Numbered from the stretch's first letter, positions 1 to 9,346 are shown. The stretch is 64,000 nucleotides of DNA from Bifidobacterium ramosum (GCF_009299505.1 NZ_WBSM01000010.1:1-64000); one strand, 5' to 3'. Numbers and translations: made by a program. The notes: generated by a model not told the origin, from the letters alone.

Positions 1-383
1 CAGCCATCCTCGTCCAGCCACACCGAATACCGGTTCTTGATGATCGGCGCGCCGCCGCGCATCATCAGCTCCGCCGCGATCCGCGAATCGATCTCGCGTT
101 CCGCCTCGTACCGCGTGCCGCCCACCGCCGGCCCCTTCACCGTCACGTACGCCTCACGGAACACGTCGCGGTACTCGCGCAGCACGGCGATCGGATCGAG
201 ATCAGGCGTCATGTCGAGCCGCGCCGCGCGGGTCATCAGCCGTACGCGCAGTGCGTAATTGCCGTCGTGCACGTAATAGCTCTGAACGATGAGAGTCGGC
301 GCGTCGCCGTCGTCAAGTTCGGCCGGCATGTGGCGGCAGAAGAACCTGCGTTCGAATTCAAAATCGTTCAGATTATCGCCCAT
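1..383 (-). CDS. CYTH-like domain protein, 3' end outside the window
   Basis: The reverse strand is open from an ATG at 383 to the window edge, giving 127 codons of an incomplete protein that begins MGDNLNDFEFERRFFCRH. The pattern of alternating charged beta-strands (FERRFF, LIVQSYYV, YALRVRLM, AYVTVKGP, RYEAEREID) resembles CYTH/triphosphate-tunnel proteins, in which acidic and basic residues line a tunnel that binds triphosphate and metal. The start is chosen because the frame closes upstream and no better start exists. The function is inferred from fold resemblance only, and the C-terminal half is not visible. A tRNA gene lies about 100 bp away on the other strand. Confidence 0.6.
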   Translation of the reverse strand, partial: MGDNLNDFEFERRFFCRHMPAELDDGDAPTLIVQSYYVHDGNYALRVRLMTRAARLDMTPDLDPIAVLREYRDVFREAYVTVKGPAVGGTRYEAEREIDSRIAAELMMRGGAPIIKNRYSVWLDEDG

Positions 384-482
384 ACGCCCAGTCTAGACAC
401 GGCCGCGGAGTCGCTGCGATGTGACGGCGTGGCGTGCCGTTTGCCGTTCGGTCGGGGCGACGTGTAAAGTAGTGCGTTGCTT

Positions 483-555
483 GGGTCCGTAGCTCAGTGG
501 ATAGAGCGTCTGTCTCCGGAACAGAAGGTCGTGGGTTCGAACCCCATCGGGCCCA
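483..555 (+). tRNA. tRNA-Arg (CCG)
   Basis: A complete cloverleaf can be folded. The acceptor GGGTCCG pairs with CGGGCCC, the D arm is GCTC/GAGC, the anticodon stem is TCTGT/ACAGA around loop CTCCGGA (anticodon CCG), and the T arm is GTGGG-TTCGAAC-CCCAT. The discriminator is A and no CCA is encoded. It reads CGG arginine codons. Confidence 0.93.
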
Positions 556-688
556 CAAGAATGGCGGTATCGCAGGGATTTGCGGTCTTGGATTTGTTAT
601 CTTCACCGAATCAGGTACATATCGGGTACATTGCTGGTGCATAATGCACGCGGGTTTTCTCGTTTTCCCGTTTCTGATGTCTTCCCCC

Positions 689-740
689 TTAACGGACATA
701 CAGCCGATTTGGGTAGGAAAATCGGCTGTATGTCCGTTAA
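689..740. repeat. Family A palindrome, copy 1 (in 556-1032 gap)
   Basis: Perfect 22-bp arms around an 8-nt loop, with core arm AACGGACATACAGCCGATT. The rest of the 477-bp gap between the tRNA and ridA holds a purine-rich stretch (about 742-860) and no convincing gene. Confidence 0.9.
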
Positions 741-1032
741 AGAGAAGGGATGCGTTGGAAGGGACGGATGTGTTGAAGGGAAGTGCAAAGAAGGAAGAAC
801 GTTAGGAGAAGAGAGGATGTGTGAGCGAGGGACGGACGCGTTGGAGAAGCGCGGATGAGTGACACGAGAGACGTGACGTACGGTGCCGGCGAAGCGGAAC
901 ATCGCCGGGTTGTGGACGGGACGGCCGTCGCGGCGCGCGACGCGACTATATTGGGATGCCAAGCGCGTGCGATCGCGCGGACGTAACGCAGACTTTCGAC
1001 CAACCTCGACCGACACCAAAGGAGTATCGACT

Positions 1033-1422
1033 ATGAGCGAAAAGATGGAAGAAGTGGCGACCTCACAGGCCCCGGCCGCACTGGGCGCCTACAGCCAGGC
1101 CGTGAAGGCCAACGGCTTCGTGTTCGTCTCCGGACAGCTGGGCATCGACCCGGCCACCGGCGAACTGGCTGGCGAGACCGCCGGCGAGCAGGCCGCGCAG
1201 GCCCTCAAGAACATCAAGTGCATTCTCGACGCGGCCGGCACCGGCATCGAGCACGTCGTGCGCGCCACCATCTACCTGAAGCACGTCGAGGACTTCAAGG
1301 AGGTCGACGCCCGCTACGCCGAGGTGTTCATCGGCTCCGTGAAGCCGGCCCGTGTGGCGTTCGGCGGCAACGACATCCCGAAGGGCGCGCTCGTCGAGAT
1401 CGACGCCATCGCCGTGCAGTGA
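1033..1422 (+). CDS. ridA: RidA family enamine/imine deaminase
   Basis: This 129-residue protein has the length and motifs of RidA (YjgF/YER057c/UK114). RidA hydrolyses reactive 2-aminoacrylate and other enamine/imine by-products of PLP enzymes in the cytoplasm. Visible family signatures are GAYSQAVKANGFVFVSGQ near residues 20-36 and the C-terminal PARVAFG...PKGALVEIDAIA, which holds the conserved active-site arginine and glutamate. The ATG at 1033 follows AAAGGAG at a normal distance; an upstream in-frame extension to 883 lacks a ribosome binding site and adds non-homologous residues. The gene appears monocistronic and ends before a stem-loop at 1508-1549. Confidence 0.95.
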   Translation: MSEKMEEVATSQAPAALGAYSQAVKANGFVFVSGQLGIDPATGELAGETAGEQAAQALKNIKCILDAAGTGIEHVVRATIYLKHVEDFKEVDARYAEVFIGSVKPARVAFGGNDIPKGALVEIDAIAVQ

Positions 1423-1507
1423 CGTAAGTGCCGCATACGTACGCATACGTATGACTGGCGACACGTACGTGCGGTACGTGTCCCGTATATCACGAATGGA
1501 TATCGAC

Positions 1508-1549
1508 GCGGTGCGTCGCCTGTCCGATGACGGACGGACGACGCACCGC
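1508..1549. terminator. Stem-loop after ridA
   Basis: An 11-bp stem GCGGTGCGTCG/CGACGCACCGC encloses an inner GTCCG/CGGAC helix. There is no clear T-run, so this may be a weak terminator. The stretch just before it (1433-1485) is crowded with small ACGTAC/TACGTA palindromes of unknown meaning. Confidence 0.5.
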
Positions 1550-1667
1550 TGTCGTTAACGGCGACTGTTCTCACGCCGCGGCTATCATACGTAAGTCTGT
1601 ATAAGTCGCCCGCGCAATGACGCGCGCGACAGCCAGCCGAACCGAACCACGATCCGAAGGAGCCACC

Positions 1668-3113
1668 ATGGCCAAGCGCGGCACCCGCGAAACGGACGCC
1701 ACCGAAATCACCGGCATCTCGGCCGCCGCGAGCACTGAGGACACTGCACTCGAACGGCGCATGGAATCGCGTCACCTGACCATGATCTCCCTCGGCGGCG
1801 TGATCGGCACCGGTCTGTTCGTCAGCTCCGGATACACCATCAACCAGGCCGGCCCGCTCGGCGCGATCCTCGCCTACGCGATCGGCTCCGTGCTCGTCTA
1901 CTGCGTCATGGTCTCGCTCGGCGAACTGTCGGTCGCCATGCCGTATGCGGGCAGCTTCCACCTGTACGCCAAACGCTTCATCGGCCCGGCCACCGCGTTC
2001 GTGATCGCCGTGCTGTACTGGCTCAACTGGGCGGTGGCGCTCGCCAGCGAATTCACCGCGGCCGGACTGCTCATGCAACGCTGGTTTCCGGATTCGCCGG
2101 CATGGGTGTGGTCGGCGGTGTTCATCGCGGTGGTGTTTGCGCTCAACATCATGTCGGTGCGGCTGTACGGCGAGGCCGAGTTCTGGTTCGCGTCGATCAA
2201 GGTGTTCGCGATCGTCGCGTTCATCGTGATCGGTCTGCTTGCGATTTTCGGCGCGATTCCGATTGCGGGCCGTGCGGCCGCGGCCGGCGCCCCGCTGTTC
2301 GGCAATTTCGTCGCCGACGGATGGTTCCCGCGCGGCATCGCGCCGGTCTTCTCCACGTTGCTCACCGTTGTGTTCGCGTTCTCCGGCACCGAGGTCGTGG
2401 GCGTGGCCGCGGGCGAGACGCGCGATCCGGGCAAGGCCATCCCGAAGGCCGTGCACACCACCGTGTTCCGTCTCGCCATGTTCTTCATCGGTTCGATCGC
2501 GGTGATGGCCGCGCTCATCCCGTGGCATCGGGCCGGCGTGGACACCAGCCCGTTCGTGCTCGTGTTCCAATCGATCGGCATGCCGTTCGCCGGCGACATC
2601 ATGAACTTCGTGGTGTTGACGGCTGTGCTGTCGGCCGCCAATTCCGGGCTGTACGTGTGCTCGCGCATGGTGTGGTCGCTGGCGAAGGAGCGGCTGATCC
2701 CGGCACGATTCGCCAAGACGAACTTCCGCGGCGTGCCGGTGTGGGCGGTGCTGTTCTCGATGTGCGGCTCGCTTCTGGCACTGCTCTCCAGCGTGGTGGC
2801 GGCCTCGACCGTGTACCTCGTGCTGGTGGCGGTGTCGGGACTGGCGACGCTGGTGGTGTGGTTCTCGGTGGCGGTGTGCCATATCCGGTTTCGGCGCGAG
2901 TGGGTGCGCGGCGGGCACAGCGTGGCCGAGCTCGGATACCGCGCGCCCGGATATCCGGTGCTGCCGTGGCTGGCGATCGTGATGTGCCTCGGCGCGCTGG
3001 TGCTCGTGGCATTGGACGACACGCAGCGTTCGACGCTGTACTGCATGGTGCCGTTCGTGGCGCTGTGCTATGGCGGCTACTGGGCGATCGAACGCGCGCG
3101 GAAGGCGGAATAG
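1668..3113 (+). CDS. Amino acid permease (APC superfamily, AAT type)
   Basis: A 481-residue polytopic membrane protein of the AAT amino-acid transporter family, expected to import an amino acid by proton symport. The signature GGVIGTGLFVSSG in TM1 (about residues 43-55) and ESRHLTMISLGG just before it are typical, followed by about 12 hydrophobic segments. The substrate cannot be read from the sequence; lysine, aromatic or broad-specificity permeases all share this layout. The ATG at 1668 follows AAGGAG. The roughly 40-residue N-terminal tail rich in T, E and A is longer than in LysP/GabP and presumably cytoplasmic. It is monocistronic and followed by a family B repeat. Confidence 0.88.
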   Translation: MAKRGTRETDATEITGISAAASTEDTALERRMESRHLTMISLGGVIGTGLFVSSGYTINQAGPLGAILAYAIGSVLVYCVMVSLGELSVAMPYAGSFHLYAKRFIGPATAFVIAVLYWLNWAVALASEFTAAGLLMQRWFPDSPAWVWSAVFIAVVFALNIMSVRLYGEAEFWFASIKVFAIVAFIVIGLLAIFGAIPIAGRAAAAGAPLFGNFVADGWFPRGIAPVFSTLLTVVFAFSGTEVVGVAAGETRDPGKAIPKAVHTTVFRLAMFFIGSIAVMAALIPWHRAGVDTSPFVLVFQSIGMPFAGDIMNFVVLTAVLSAANSGLYVCSRMVWSLAKERLIPARFAKTNFRGVPVWAVLFSMCGSLLALLSSVVAASTVYLVLVAVSGLATLVVWFSVAVCHIRFRREWVRGGHSVAELGYRAPGYPVLPWLAIVMCLGALVLVALDDTQRSTLYCMVPFVALCYGGYWAIERARKAE

Positions 3114-3128
3114 CGGGTTCCGGGCGGC

Positions 3129-3317
3129 TTTCTGCAAACTGAGAGGCAGTTTTCCGCGTGTGCAGAGGTCTTTCTTGAAACTGAGAGGCAGCCGCCCGTA
3201 CATATATTCCCGATTGTTCGAGAATTATGTCGTTATCAGGGTCTGTGGGAGCGCGTGGCTGCCTCTCAGTTTCAAGAAAGACCTGCGCAAGGGCAGGAAA
3301 CTGCCTCTCAGTTTGCG
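3129..3317. repeat. Family B nested inverted repeat, copy 1
   Basis: Arms of about 60 bp, each containing two copies of AAACTGAGAGGCAG (left) or CTGCCTCTCAGTTT (right), flank an AT-richer centre of about 65 bp (3193-3257). The outermost part of each arm carries TGCAAACTG/CAGTTTGCG. It ends 60 bp before the argS start. Related copies lie at 19366 and 52242. Confidence 0.9.
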
Positions 3318-3376
3318 AATTGCATCGCGAATCGGCCCGTCCGTGAGAAGTCAGACTCGCCGGTATCCTTGGAAGA

Positions 3377-5191
3377 ATGAGTCCTGAAGCCCTGAGCGAA
3401 CTGATTTCGCGTATTGCCCATGAACTGGTGGCGTCCGGCAAGGCCGGCAACCTCACCGATGATCTGATCCCGCCCGTCGAGAAGCTCGCCGTCATGCGCC
3501 CGAAGGATCGCGCGCACGGCGACTGGGCCTCGAACGCGGCCATGCAGCTGGCCAAGAAGGCCGGCATGAAGCCCCACGACCTGGCCGAGCTGTTCGCCGC
3601 CGGCCTGACCGCCGCCGACGGCATCAAGTCCGTCGAAGTGGCCGGCCCCGGCTTCATCAACATCACCCTCGACTCCGCGTCCGCCGCGGCCGTGGTCGAT
3701 CAGGTGCTCGCCGCCCCCGCCGACGCCAACGGCGTGTCCACGTTCGGCAAGAACGCGCACCTCGCCGGCAAGACCCTGAACCTCGAGTTCGTCTCCGCGA
3801 ACCCGACCGGCCCGATCCACATCGGCGGCACCCGCTGGGCGGCCGTCGGCGACTCGATGGCCCGCGTGCTCGAGGCGAACGGCGCGAAGGTCGTACGCGA
3901 ATACTACTTCAATGATCACGGCGAGCAGATCAACCGCTTCGCCAAGTCGCTCGTCGCCGCCGCGCACGGCGAGGAGACGCCGATCGATGGCTACAAGGGC
4001 GCGTACATCAACGAGATTGCCGACCGCGTGATCGCCGAGGCCGAGGCCGACGGCGTGGACGTGCTCGCCCTGCCGCGCGTCGACGGCGGTCTCGACAAGG
4101 ACGGCAACCCGCTCGGCGAGGGCGATTCCGAGCAGCGCGAGGAGTTCCGCAAGCGCGCCGTGCCGATGATGTTCGACGAGATCCGCAAGTCGATGAAGGA
4201 CTTCCGCGTGCACTTCGACGTCTGGTTCCACGAGAACAGCCTGTATACCGACGGCGAGGTCAAGCGCGCGATCGAAGTGCTGCGCGAGCGCGGCGACATC
4301 TACGAGAAGGACGGCGCGACCTGGTTCGAGTCGACCAAGCACGGCGACGACAAGGACCGCGTGATCATCAAGTCGAACGGCGAGTTCGCGTATTTCGCCG
4401 CCGACATCGCGTACTACTGGAACAAGCGCCACCGTGCGACCGACCCGGCCGACATCGCGATCTACATGCTCGGCGCCGACCACCACGGCTACATCGGCCG
4501 CATGATGGCCATGTGCGCCGCGTTCGGCGACAAGCCGGGCGAGAACATGCAGATCCTCATCGGCCAGCTCGTCAACGTGCTCAAAGACGGCAAGGCCGTG
4601 CGCATGTCCAAGCGCGCCGGCAACGTCGTCACGATCGATGACCTGACCGAGGCGATCGGTGTGGATGCGTCGCGCTATTCGCTTGCGCGCACCGACTATA
4701 ATTCGCCGGTCGACATCGACCTGAACCTGCTTGCGTCGCACTCCAACGACAACCCGGTGTACTACGTGCAGTATGCGCACGCGCGTTCCTGCAACGTGGA
4801 CCGCAATGCGGAGGCCGCCGGCATCACGGTTGAAGGCGCGGACCTCGCGCTGCTTGACACCGAGGCGGACGGTGAGGTGCTCGCCGCGCTCGCCCAGTGG
4901 CCGGCGCTGCTCACGCTCGCGGGCGACGCGCGTGCGCCGCACCGTGTGGCGCACTACCTCGAGGATCTGGCCGCCGCGTACCACAAGTGGTACAACGTGG
5001 AACGCGTCGTGCCGATGGAACTGACCGACCCGGAGACCCGCGGCGACGAGGCGGAGCGTGAGGCGCTGCGCATTGCCAAGGCCCCGGAACCGGCCCGCGC
5101 CGCCGCGCGACTCAAGCTCAACGACGCCGTGCGCACCGTGATCGCCGAAGGCCTCGACCTGCTCGGTGTCACCTCCCCCGACAAAATGTAA
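3377..5191 (+). CDS. argS: Arginyl-tRNA synthetase
   Basis: This 604-residue class I aminoacyl-tRNA synthetase charges tRNA-Arg. The N-terminal add-1 domain recognises the tRNA D-loop. The HIGH-type motif is HIGG at residues 148-151 within the ArgS-specific VSANPTGPIHIGGTRW, and the KMSKS-type motif is RMSKRAG at about 409-415. The C-terminal alpha-helical DALR anticodon-binding domain ends conventionally with ITSPDKM-like VTSPDKM. The ATG at 3377 is preceded by TTGGAAGA, an adequate ribosome binding site. It is the first gene of the argS-lysA pair, an arrangement widely conserved in actinobacteria. Confidence 0.97.
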   Translation: MSPEALSELISRIAHELVASGKAGNLTDDLIPPVEKLAVMRPKDRAHGDWASNAAMQLAKKAGMKPHDLAELFAAGLTAADGIKSVEVAGPGFINITLDSASAAAVVDQVLAAPADANGVSTFGKNAHLAGKTLNLEFVSANPTGPIHIGGTRWAAVGDSMARVLEANGAKVVREYYFNDHGEQINRFAKSLVAAAHGEETPIDGYKGAYINEIADRVIAEAEADGVDVLALPRVDGGLDKDGNPLGEGDSEQREEFRKRAVPMMFDEIRKSMKDFRVHFDVWFHENSLYTDGEVKRAIEVLRERGDIYEKDGATWFESTKHGDDKDRVIIKSNGEFAYFAADIAYYWNKRHRATDPADIAIYMLGADHHGYIGRMMAMCAAFGDKPGENMQILIGQLVNVLKDGKAVRMSKRAGNVVTIDDLTEAIGVDASRYSLARTDYNSPVDIDLNLLASHSNDNPVYYVQYAHARSCNVDRNAEAAGITVEGADLALLDTEADGEVLAALAQWPALLTLAGDARAPHRVAHYLEDLAAAYHKWYNVERVVPMELTDPETRGDEAEREALRIAKAPEPARAAARLKLNDAVRTVIAEGLDLLGVTSPDKM

Positions 5192-5407
5192 CGGCCTTCG
5201 GCCGTTGCTGTATTCTGCGACGCTCACGACGCTATCGCTGTTCGCTGCTACGGACAGCCGGTCGACTGTCCGTCCGGAGAAGATGTAACGGCCTTGCTCC
5301 CCTCAGTCACGCGGCACGTGACAGCTCCCCTCAGGGAGGGGAGCGGAGGCCGTATGGTGTGGCTCCCCTCGCCGAGGGGAGCTGTCAGCGAAGCTGACTG
5401 AGGGGAG
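5187..5407. repeat. Direct repeat and family D repeat between argS and lysA
   Basis: The 13-mer ATGTAACGGCCTT occurs at 5187-5199, spanning the argS stop, and again at 5283-5295. It brackets about 83 bp that include a CGGACAG/CTGTCCG hairpin. A family D element follows at 5296-5407: GCTCCCCTCAGTCA... mirrored by ...TGACTGAGGGGAG, with two internal CTCCCCTC-type hairpins. Confidence 0.75.
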
Positions 5408-5420
5408 AGAGGAACCATTT

Positions 5421-7034
5421 ATGGCAATCACCCCGATCTGGCCGGCCGCCACGACCGTCGACCCCGCCACCGGCGCGATCACGTTCCACGGCCGCACCGC
5501 CGAGTCGCTGCTCGACGAGTTCGGCTCGCCGCTCTACCTGATCGACACCGACGAGGTCGCCGACCGCGCCAAGCATTTCGTGGAGGCCGCCGCGGCCGCG
5601 TTCAACAACTCGACCACGCATGTGAGCTTCGCCGGCAAGGCGTTCCTTTCCAAGGAGATCGTACGGCTCGTGCTCGCGGCCGGCATGTACGTCGACACGT
5701 GCACGATGGGCGAGATGAGGATCGCGCTCGCCGCGGGCGCGCCCGGCCGTCGGCTCGTGTTGCACGGCAACAACAAGTCCGACGCGGAGATCGAGTTGGC
5801 CATCAACGAGGGCTTCGCGAAGATCGTCGTCGACGAGCCAAACGAGCCGGCCCGCATCGCCGAAATCGCGCATCGCCTCGGCAAGCGCGCCCGCGTGATG
5901 CTGCGCGTCACCTCCGGCATCCACGCCGGCGGCCACGAGTTCATCTCGACCGCGCACGAGGACCAGAAGTTCGGCGTGCCGCTGCTGCCGGCCGGCGCGG
6001 ACACGTCCGTGCTGTCGATCCTCGACGACCTGACCGACGTGACCCCGGCCGTGACGAACGCGCGCGTGGGGGAGCGGCACGACGGCGCGGAGTCCGCCGC
6101 CGATTCGACCGCCAAGCCGGAACGCAAGCTGCGCTACGACGTCAAGTACCCGTACGACCTGAGCGGCGAGGAGCTGTCCGAACCCGACCGCAAGCTCGCC
6201 GAGGCGATGACGGCCGTGGCGGACGGCCCCGCGCTCGCCGTGCTCAAGGAGATCCAACGCCATCAGGACGTGCTTGAACTGGTCGGCATCCATTCGCATA
6301 TCGGCTCGAACATCCATGACGCGGACGCGTTCATCCAGGCCGCCAAGCGCATGATGCTCCTGCGCAAGACCTTCTACGCCACCGACGCCTACACGCTGCC
6401 CGAGGTGGATCTCGGCGGCGGCTATTCCGTGGCGTACACGGACGGCGAGGATTCGATGGACATCGACGTGGAGCTGGGCCGTCTGGCCGACGCGGTCACG
6501 GCGATCAACCGCGCGCTCGGCATGCCCGCGCCCGCGATCTCGTTCGAGCCGGGCCGTTGGATCGTCGCGCCCGCGGGCGTCACGCTGTACCGTGTCGGCA
6601 CGATCAAGCACGTGCTGCTGAGTGCGGACGCGGAAGGCCGACAGCCGACCGATAAGGCCGGCAATCCGATCGACGAGCGTGTGTATGTGTCGGTGGACGG
6701 CGGCATGAGCGACAACATCCGCCCGGCCCTGTACGGCGCGGACTACACGGTGCGGCTTGTGAACCGACGCGGTTCGGACGATTCGATGCTGGTGCGCGTG
6801 GTCGGCATGCACTGCGAGTCCGGCGACATCGTCGTGCATGAGGATCGACTGCCGGTCGACCTCAAGCGCGGCGATGTGCTCGCGGTGCCGGTGACCGGCG
6901 CGTACGGCCGCACGATGGCGAGCAACTACAATCAGGCGCTGATCCCGGCGGTCGTCGCCGTGAGCGAGGAGGGTGCGCACGTGATGCTGCGTCGCCAGAC
7001 GATCGACGATCTGCTCGGCCTCGATCTGGGCTGA
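5421..7034 (+). CDS. lysA: Diaminopimelate decarboxylase
   Basis: A PLP-dependent fold-type III decarboxylase that converts meso-diaminopimelate to lysine, the last step of lysine synthesis. The PLP lysine is K73 in SFAGKAFLSKE. HSHIGSNI, LGGGYSVAY, EPGRWIVAPAG (phosphate binding) and the C-terminal CESGDI motif are all present. At 537 residues it is over 100 longer than usual. The excess lies mainly in a charged insertion at about residues 205-265, between the TSGIHAGGHEFI strand and HSHIGSN, which looks like a surface loop. It sits 229 bp after argS with a family D repeat between, and a good AGGGGAGAGAGGAA leader precedes the ATG. Confidence 0.95.
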   Translation: MAITPIWPAATTVDPATGAITFHGRTAESLLDEFGSPLYLIDTDEVADRAKHFVEAAAAAFNNSTTHVSFAGKAFLSKEIVRLVLAAGMYVDTCTMGEMRIALAAGAPGRRLVLHGNNKSDAEIELAINEGFAKIVVDEPNEPARIAEIAHRLGKRARVMLRVTSGIHAGGHEFISTAHEDQKFGVPLLPAGADTSVLSILDDLTDVTPAVTNARVGERHDGAESAADSTAKPERKLRYDVKYPYDLSGEELSEPDRKLAEAMTAVADGPALAVLKEIQRHQDVLELVGIHSHIGSNIHDADAFIQAAKRMMLLRKTFYATDAYTLPEVDLGGGYSVAYTDGEDSMDIDVELGRLADAVTAINRALGMPAPAISFEPGRWIVAPAGVTLYRVGTIKHVLLSADAEGRQPTDKAGNPIDERVYVSVDGGMSDNIRPALYGADYTVRLVNRRGSDDSMLVRVVGMHCESGDIVVHEDRLPVDLKRGDVLAVPVTGAYGRTMASNYNQALIPAVVAVSEEGAHVMLRRQTIDDLLGLDLG

Positions 7035-7050
7035 CTGGGCTGATATGAAC

Positions 7051-7174
7051 GTGGCGGTTTTCGCTTGCTGAGGCGCGCCTCAGCAAGCGAAAACCGCCAC
7101 GCGGATGAGCGATACGACGCGTAGTGGCGGAAAAGGCTCACTGAGACATGTCTCAGTGAGCCTTTTCCGCCACT
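7051..7174. repeat. Family C palindrome pair (lysA / PTS gap)
   Basis: 7051-7100 is a perfect 50-bp palindrome with half-site GTGGCGGTTTTCGCTTGCTG. 7123-7174 is a perfect 52-bp palindrome with half-site GTGGCGGAAAAGGCTCACTG. Both lie between the convergent lysA and EIIA genes and could terminate both, though neither has a T-run. Confidence 0.92.
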
Positions 7175-7190
7175 AGGGGTTTGGGTCCGG

Positions 7191-7694
7191 TCAGCGCAGG
7201 GTGCCGACCGGCGCTCCGGCGGCGACCGCACCGTGCGCGGTGATCGCGAGCTCCTTGATCAGCGCCGGATTGGTGAACACGACGATGACGTCGGTCGGCT
7301 TGCCGGCGGCCTTGATGGCATCCCAATCCGCGTCGAGGATCGGCGTGCCGGCGGTGACCGTCTGGCCGACGGCGACGCGCACGGCGAACGGTTCGCCGCC
7401 GAGCTGCACCGTGTCGACGCCGATGTGCACGAGCACCTCGACACCGGAATCGGTGGTGATGCCCACGGCGTGGCGCGCGTTGGCCACGGTGGTCACCTTG
7501 CCGGAGACCGGGGCCACGATCGTGGCCGATGACGGCACCACGGCGAATCCGTCGCCGAGGATCTTCGCGGCGAACGTATCGTCGGGAACGTCCTCGATCG
7601 CCTTGATCGAACCGTCCACGGGGGCCAGGACGGGCTCGGATCCGTCAGGAACGGCCGGAGCGGGTTGCGGAGCGGCAGCGGGCGCTGCCGTCAT
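7191..7694 (-). CDS. PTS glucose-type EIIA component
   Basis: This 167-residue stand-alone EIIA of the glucose superfamily (Crr-like) accepts phosphate from HPr and passes it to the EIIB domain of the neighbouring gene. The fold begins after an Ala/Pro-rich linker of about 20 residues (MTAAPAAAPQPAPAVPDG). The phosphorylated histidine is H90 in VLVHIGVDTV, and H75 in ARHAVGI is the second conserved histidine. The ATG at 7694 overlaps the end of the EIICB gene by 4 bp (ATGA), so the two are translationally coupled. In many relatives EIIA is fused to EIICB; the Ala/Pro linker suggests recent fission. Confidence 0.93.
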   Translation of the reverse strand: MTAAPAAAPQPAPAVPDGSEPVLAPVDGSIKAIEDVPDDTFAAKILGDGFAVVPSSATIVAPVSGKVTTVANARHAVGITTDSGVEVLVHIGVDTVQLGGEPFAVRVAVGQTVTAGTPILDADWDAIKAAGKPTDVIVVFTNPALIKELAITAHGAVAAGAPVGTLR

Positions 7695-9256
7695 GCTTTT
7701 GGGGCCGGGCCTCCGGTGATCACCGGCGCGCCGTGCAGCTTCTCCATCGCATCCGCGACGGCCTGCACCTGCGTGCCGACGATGACCTGCACGTTCTTCG
7801 TATCGAGGACCTTCACGCCGGGAACGAGCTTGCGGATCGCGCCGACGTCGACCTTCGCGGTGTCGTTCACGCCCATGCGCAGGCGGGTCGTGCAGTTCTC
7901 GATCTCGACCACGTTGGCCTTGCCGCCGAGGGCCTGATACAGCTTGGAGGCAAGGACGTCGTACTTGTCGCCGGTCGTCGGGGCGGCGTCGGAGGCGCCG
8001 TCGGCGGTCGCGTCCGCGACCTCTTCATCGCCGCGGCCCGGGGTCTTCATGTTGAACTTGCGGATCACGAAGTCGAACACGAAGTAGTAGATGACCGCGA
8101 ACACGAGGCCCTGCACGATGAGCATGAACGGCATGTGCGCGCGCGGCACGTTGAGCGAGAGGAACCAGTCGATGAAGCCGGCGGAGAAGTTGAAACCGGC
8201 GATCCACTGGAAGGACGCGGCGATGAACACCGACAGGGCGGTGAGCAGTGCATGCACCACGTACAGCGGGAAGGCGGCGAACATGAAGGAGAACTCAAGC
8301 GGCTCGGTCACGCCGGTGAAGAACGCGGCCAGCGCGCCGGCGAGCATGAGCGAGCCGACGGCCTTCTTGTTCTCGGGCTTGGCGTTCTTCCAGATGGCGA
8401 GCGCGCCGGCCGGCAGGCCGAACATCATGATCGGGAAGAAGCCGGCCTGGTACATGCCGGTGACGTACACGCCGTACGGGTGGAAGCCGCCGGTGGCGGT
8501 CACGGCCGCCACGTCGCCGTTCAGGCCGCCGACGCCGCTCCAGAACTTGGTGATGTCGTCGATGCCGGCGAGGTTGAACCAGAACACGTTGTTGAGCGCG
8601 TGGTGCAGGCCGGTGGGGATGAGCAGGCGGTTGAAGAACGCGTAGATGGCGGCGCCGACCGCGCCCATGCCCATGATGCCCTCGCCGAAGGCGACGAGGC
8701 CGTTGTAGATGAGCGGCCAGATGAACAGCAGGGCCAGCGAGATCACCGACATGAGGGCGGCGGTCAGGATCGGCACGCAGCGGCGGCCGGAGAAGAACGC
8801 GAGGAAGTCGGGCAGTTTCGTCTGGTGGAACCGGTTGTACAGCGCGCCGGCGATGCAGCCGACCATGATGCCGAAGAACACGTTCTTGTTGCCGATGGCG
8901 CCGGCCGCGAACGCCGGGTGCTCCTTGGCGATGACCACGGGATCGGGGTCAAAACCGAGGAACATCGAGGCGGAGCCCATGATCGTGGTGACGGTCATGA
9001 AGCCGACGAGGCCCGAGAGCGCCGAGGCGCCGTCGCGGTTGCGCGCCATGCCGATGGCGACGCCGACGGCGAACAGCAGGCCGAGGTTGTCGAGGATCGC
9101 CGATCCGGTCTTGCACAGGTAGGCGGAGATGACGTTGTTGCCACCCCAGCCGCTCGGGTCGATCCAGTAGCCGAGACCCAGGAACAGCGCCGCTGCCGGC
9201 AGGCAGGCCACCGGCAGCATGAGCGCGCGTCCCAGACGCTGAATGTACGCTTTCAT
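7691..9256 (-). CDS. PTS EIICB transporter, glucose/N-acetylglucosamine family
   Basis: A 521-residue membrane permease with a C-terminal EIIB domain that imports and phosphorylates a hexose. The EIIC part (about 1-400) starts with LQRLGRALMLPVACLPAAALFLGLGYW-type sequence and contains the conserved LIPTGLHHALNNVFWF and TGVTEPLEFSFMF motifs. EIIB follows a charged linker, and its phospho-cysteine is at about residue 455 in ENCTTRLRM. Glucose and GlcNAc permeases cannot be separated here. The ATG at 9256 is preceded by GGAGG; an upstream in-frame start at 9280 lacks one. Its leader contains a hairpin at 9347-9368 that may be regulatory. Confidence 0.92.
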   Translation of the reverse strand: MKAYIQRLGRALMLPVACLPAAALFLGLGYWIDPSGWGGNNVISAYLCKTGSAILDNLGLLFAVGVAIGMARNRDGASALSGLVGFMTVTTIMGSASMFLGFDPDPVVIAKEHPAFAAGAIGNKNVFFGIMVGCIAGALYNRFHQTKLPDFLAFFSGRRCVPILTAALMSVISLALLFIWPLIYNGLVAFGEGIMGMGAVGAAIYAFFNRLLIPTGLHHALNNVFWFNLAGIDDITKFWSGVGGLNGDVAAVTATGGFHPYGVYVTGMYQAGFFPIMMFGLPAGALAIWKNAKPENKKAVGSLMLAGALAAFFTGVTEPLEFSFMFAAFPLYVVHALLTALSVFIAASFQWIAGFNFSAGFIDWFLSLNVPRAHMPFMLIVQGLVFAVIYYFVFDFVIRKFNMKTPGRGDEEVADATADGASDAAPTTGDKYDVLASKLYQALGGKANVVEIENCTTRLRMGVNDTAKVDVGAIRKLVPGVKVLDTKNVQVIVGTQVQAVADAMEKLHGAPVITGGPAPKA

Positions 9257-9346
9257 TGTTCTTCCATCCTCCCTCTGCAACGATGCAGGGTCGTGCGAGC
9301 GACTGGTACTGCTTGCTGTGATCGCCGACGTTCGTCATCGACCGCG

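Noticed and set aside
556..1032. Further tRNA genes after tRNA-Arg
   Set aside because: No second cloverleaf can be folded. The gap holds a family A hairpin and a purine-rich stretch.
1433..1485. Phage attachment site built of ACGTAC repeats
   Set aside because: The sequence is only a cluster of short palindromes with no integrase or second copy in the window.
7051..7174. Rho-independent terminators at every family C site
   Set aside because: The palindromes lack a T-run on either side and their sequence identity is far higher than termination needs, so they are listed as repeats.
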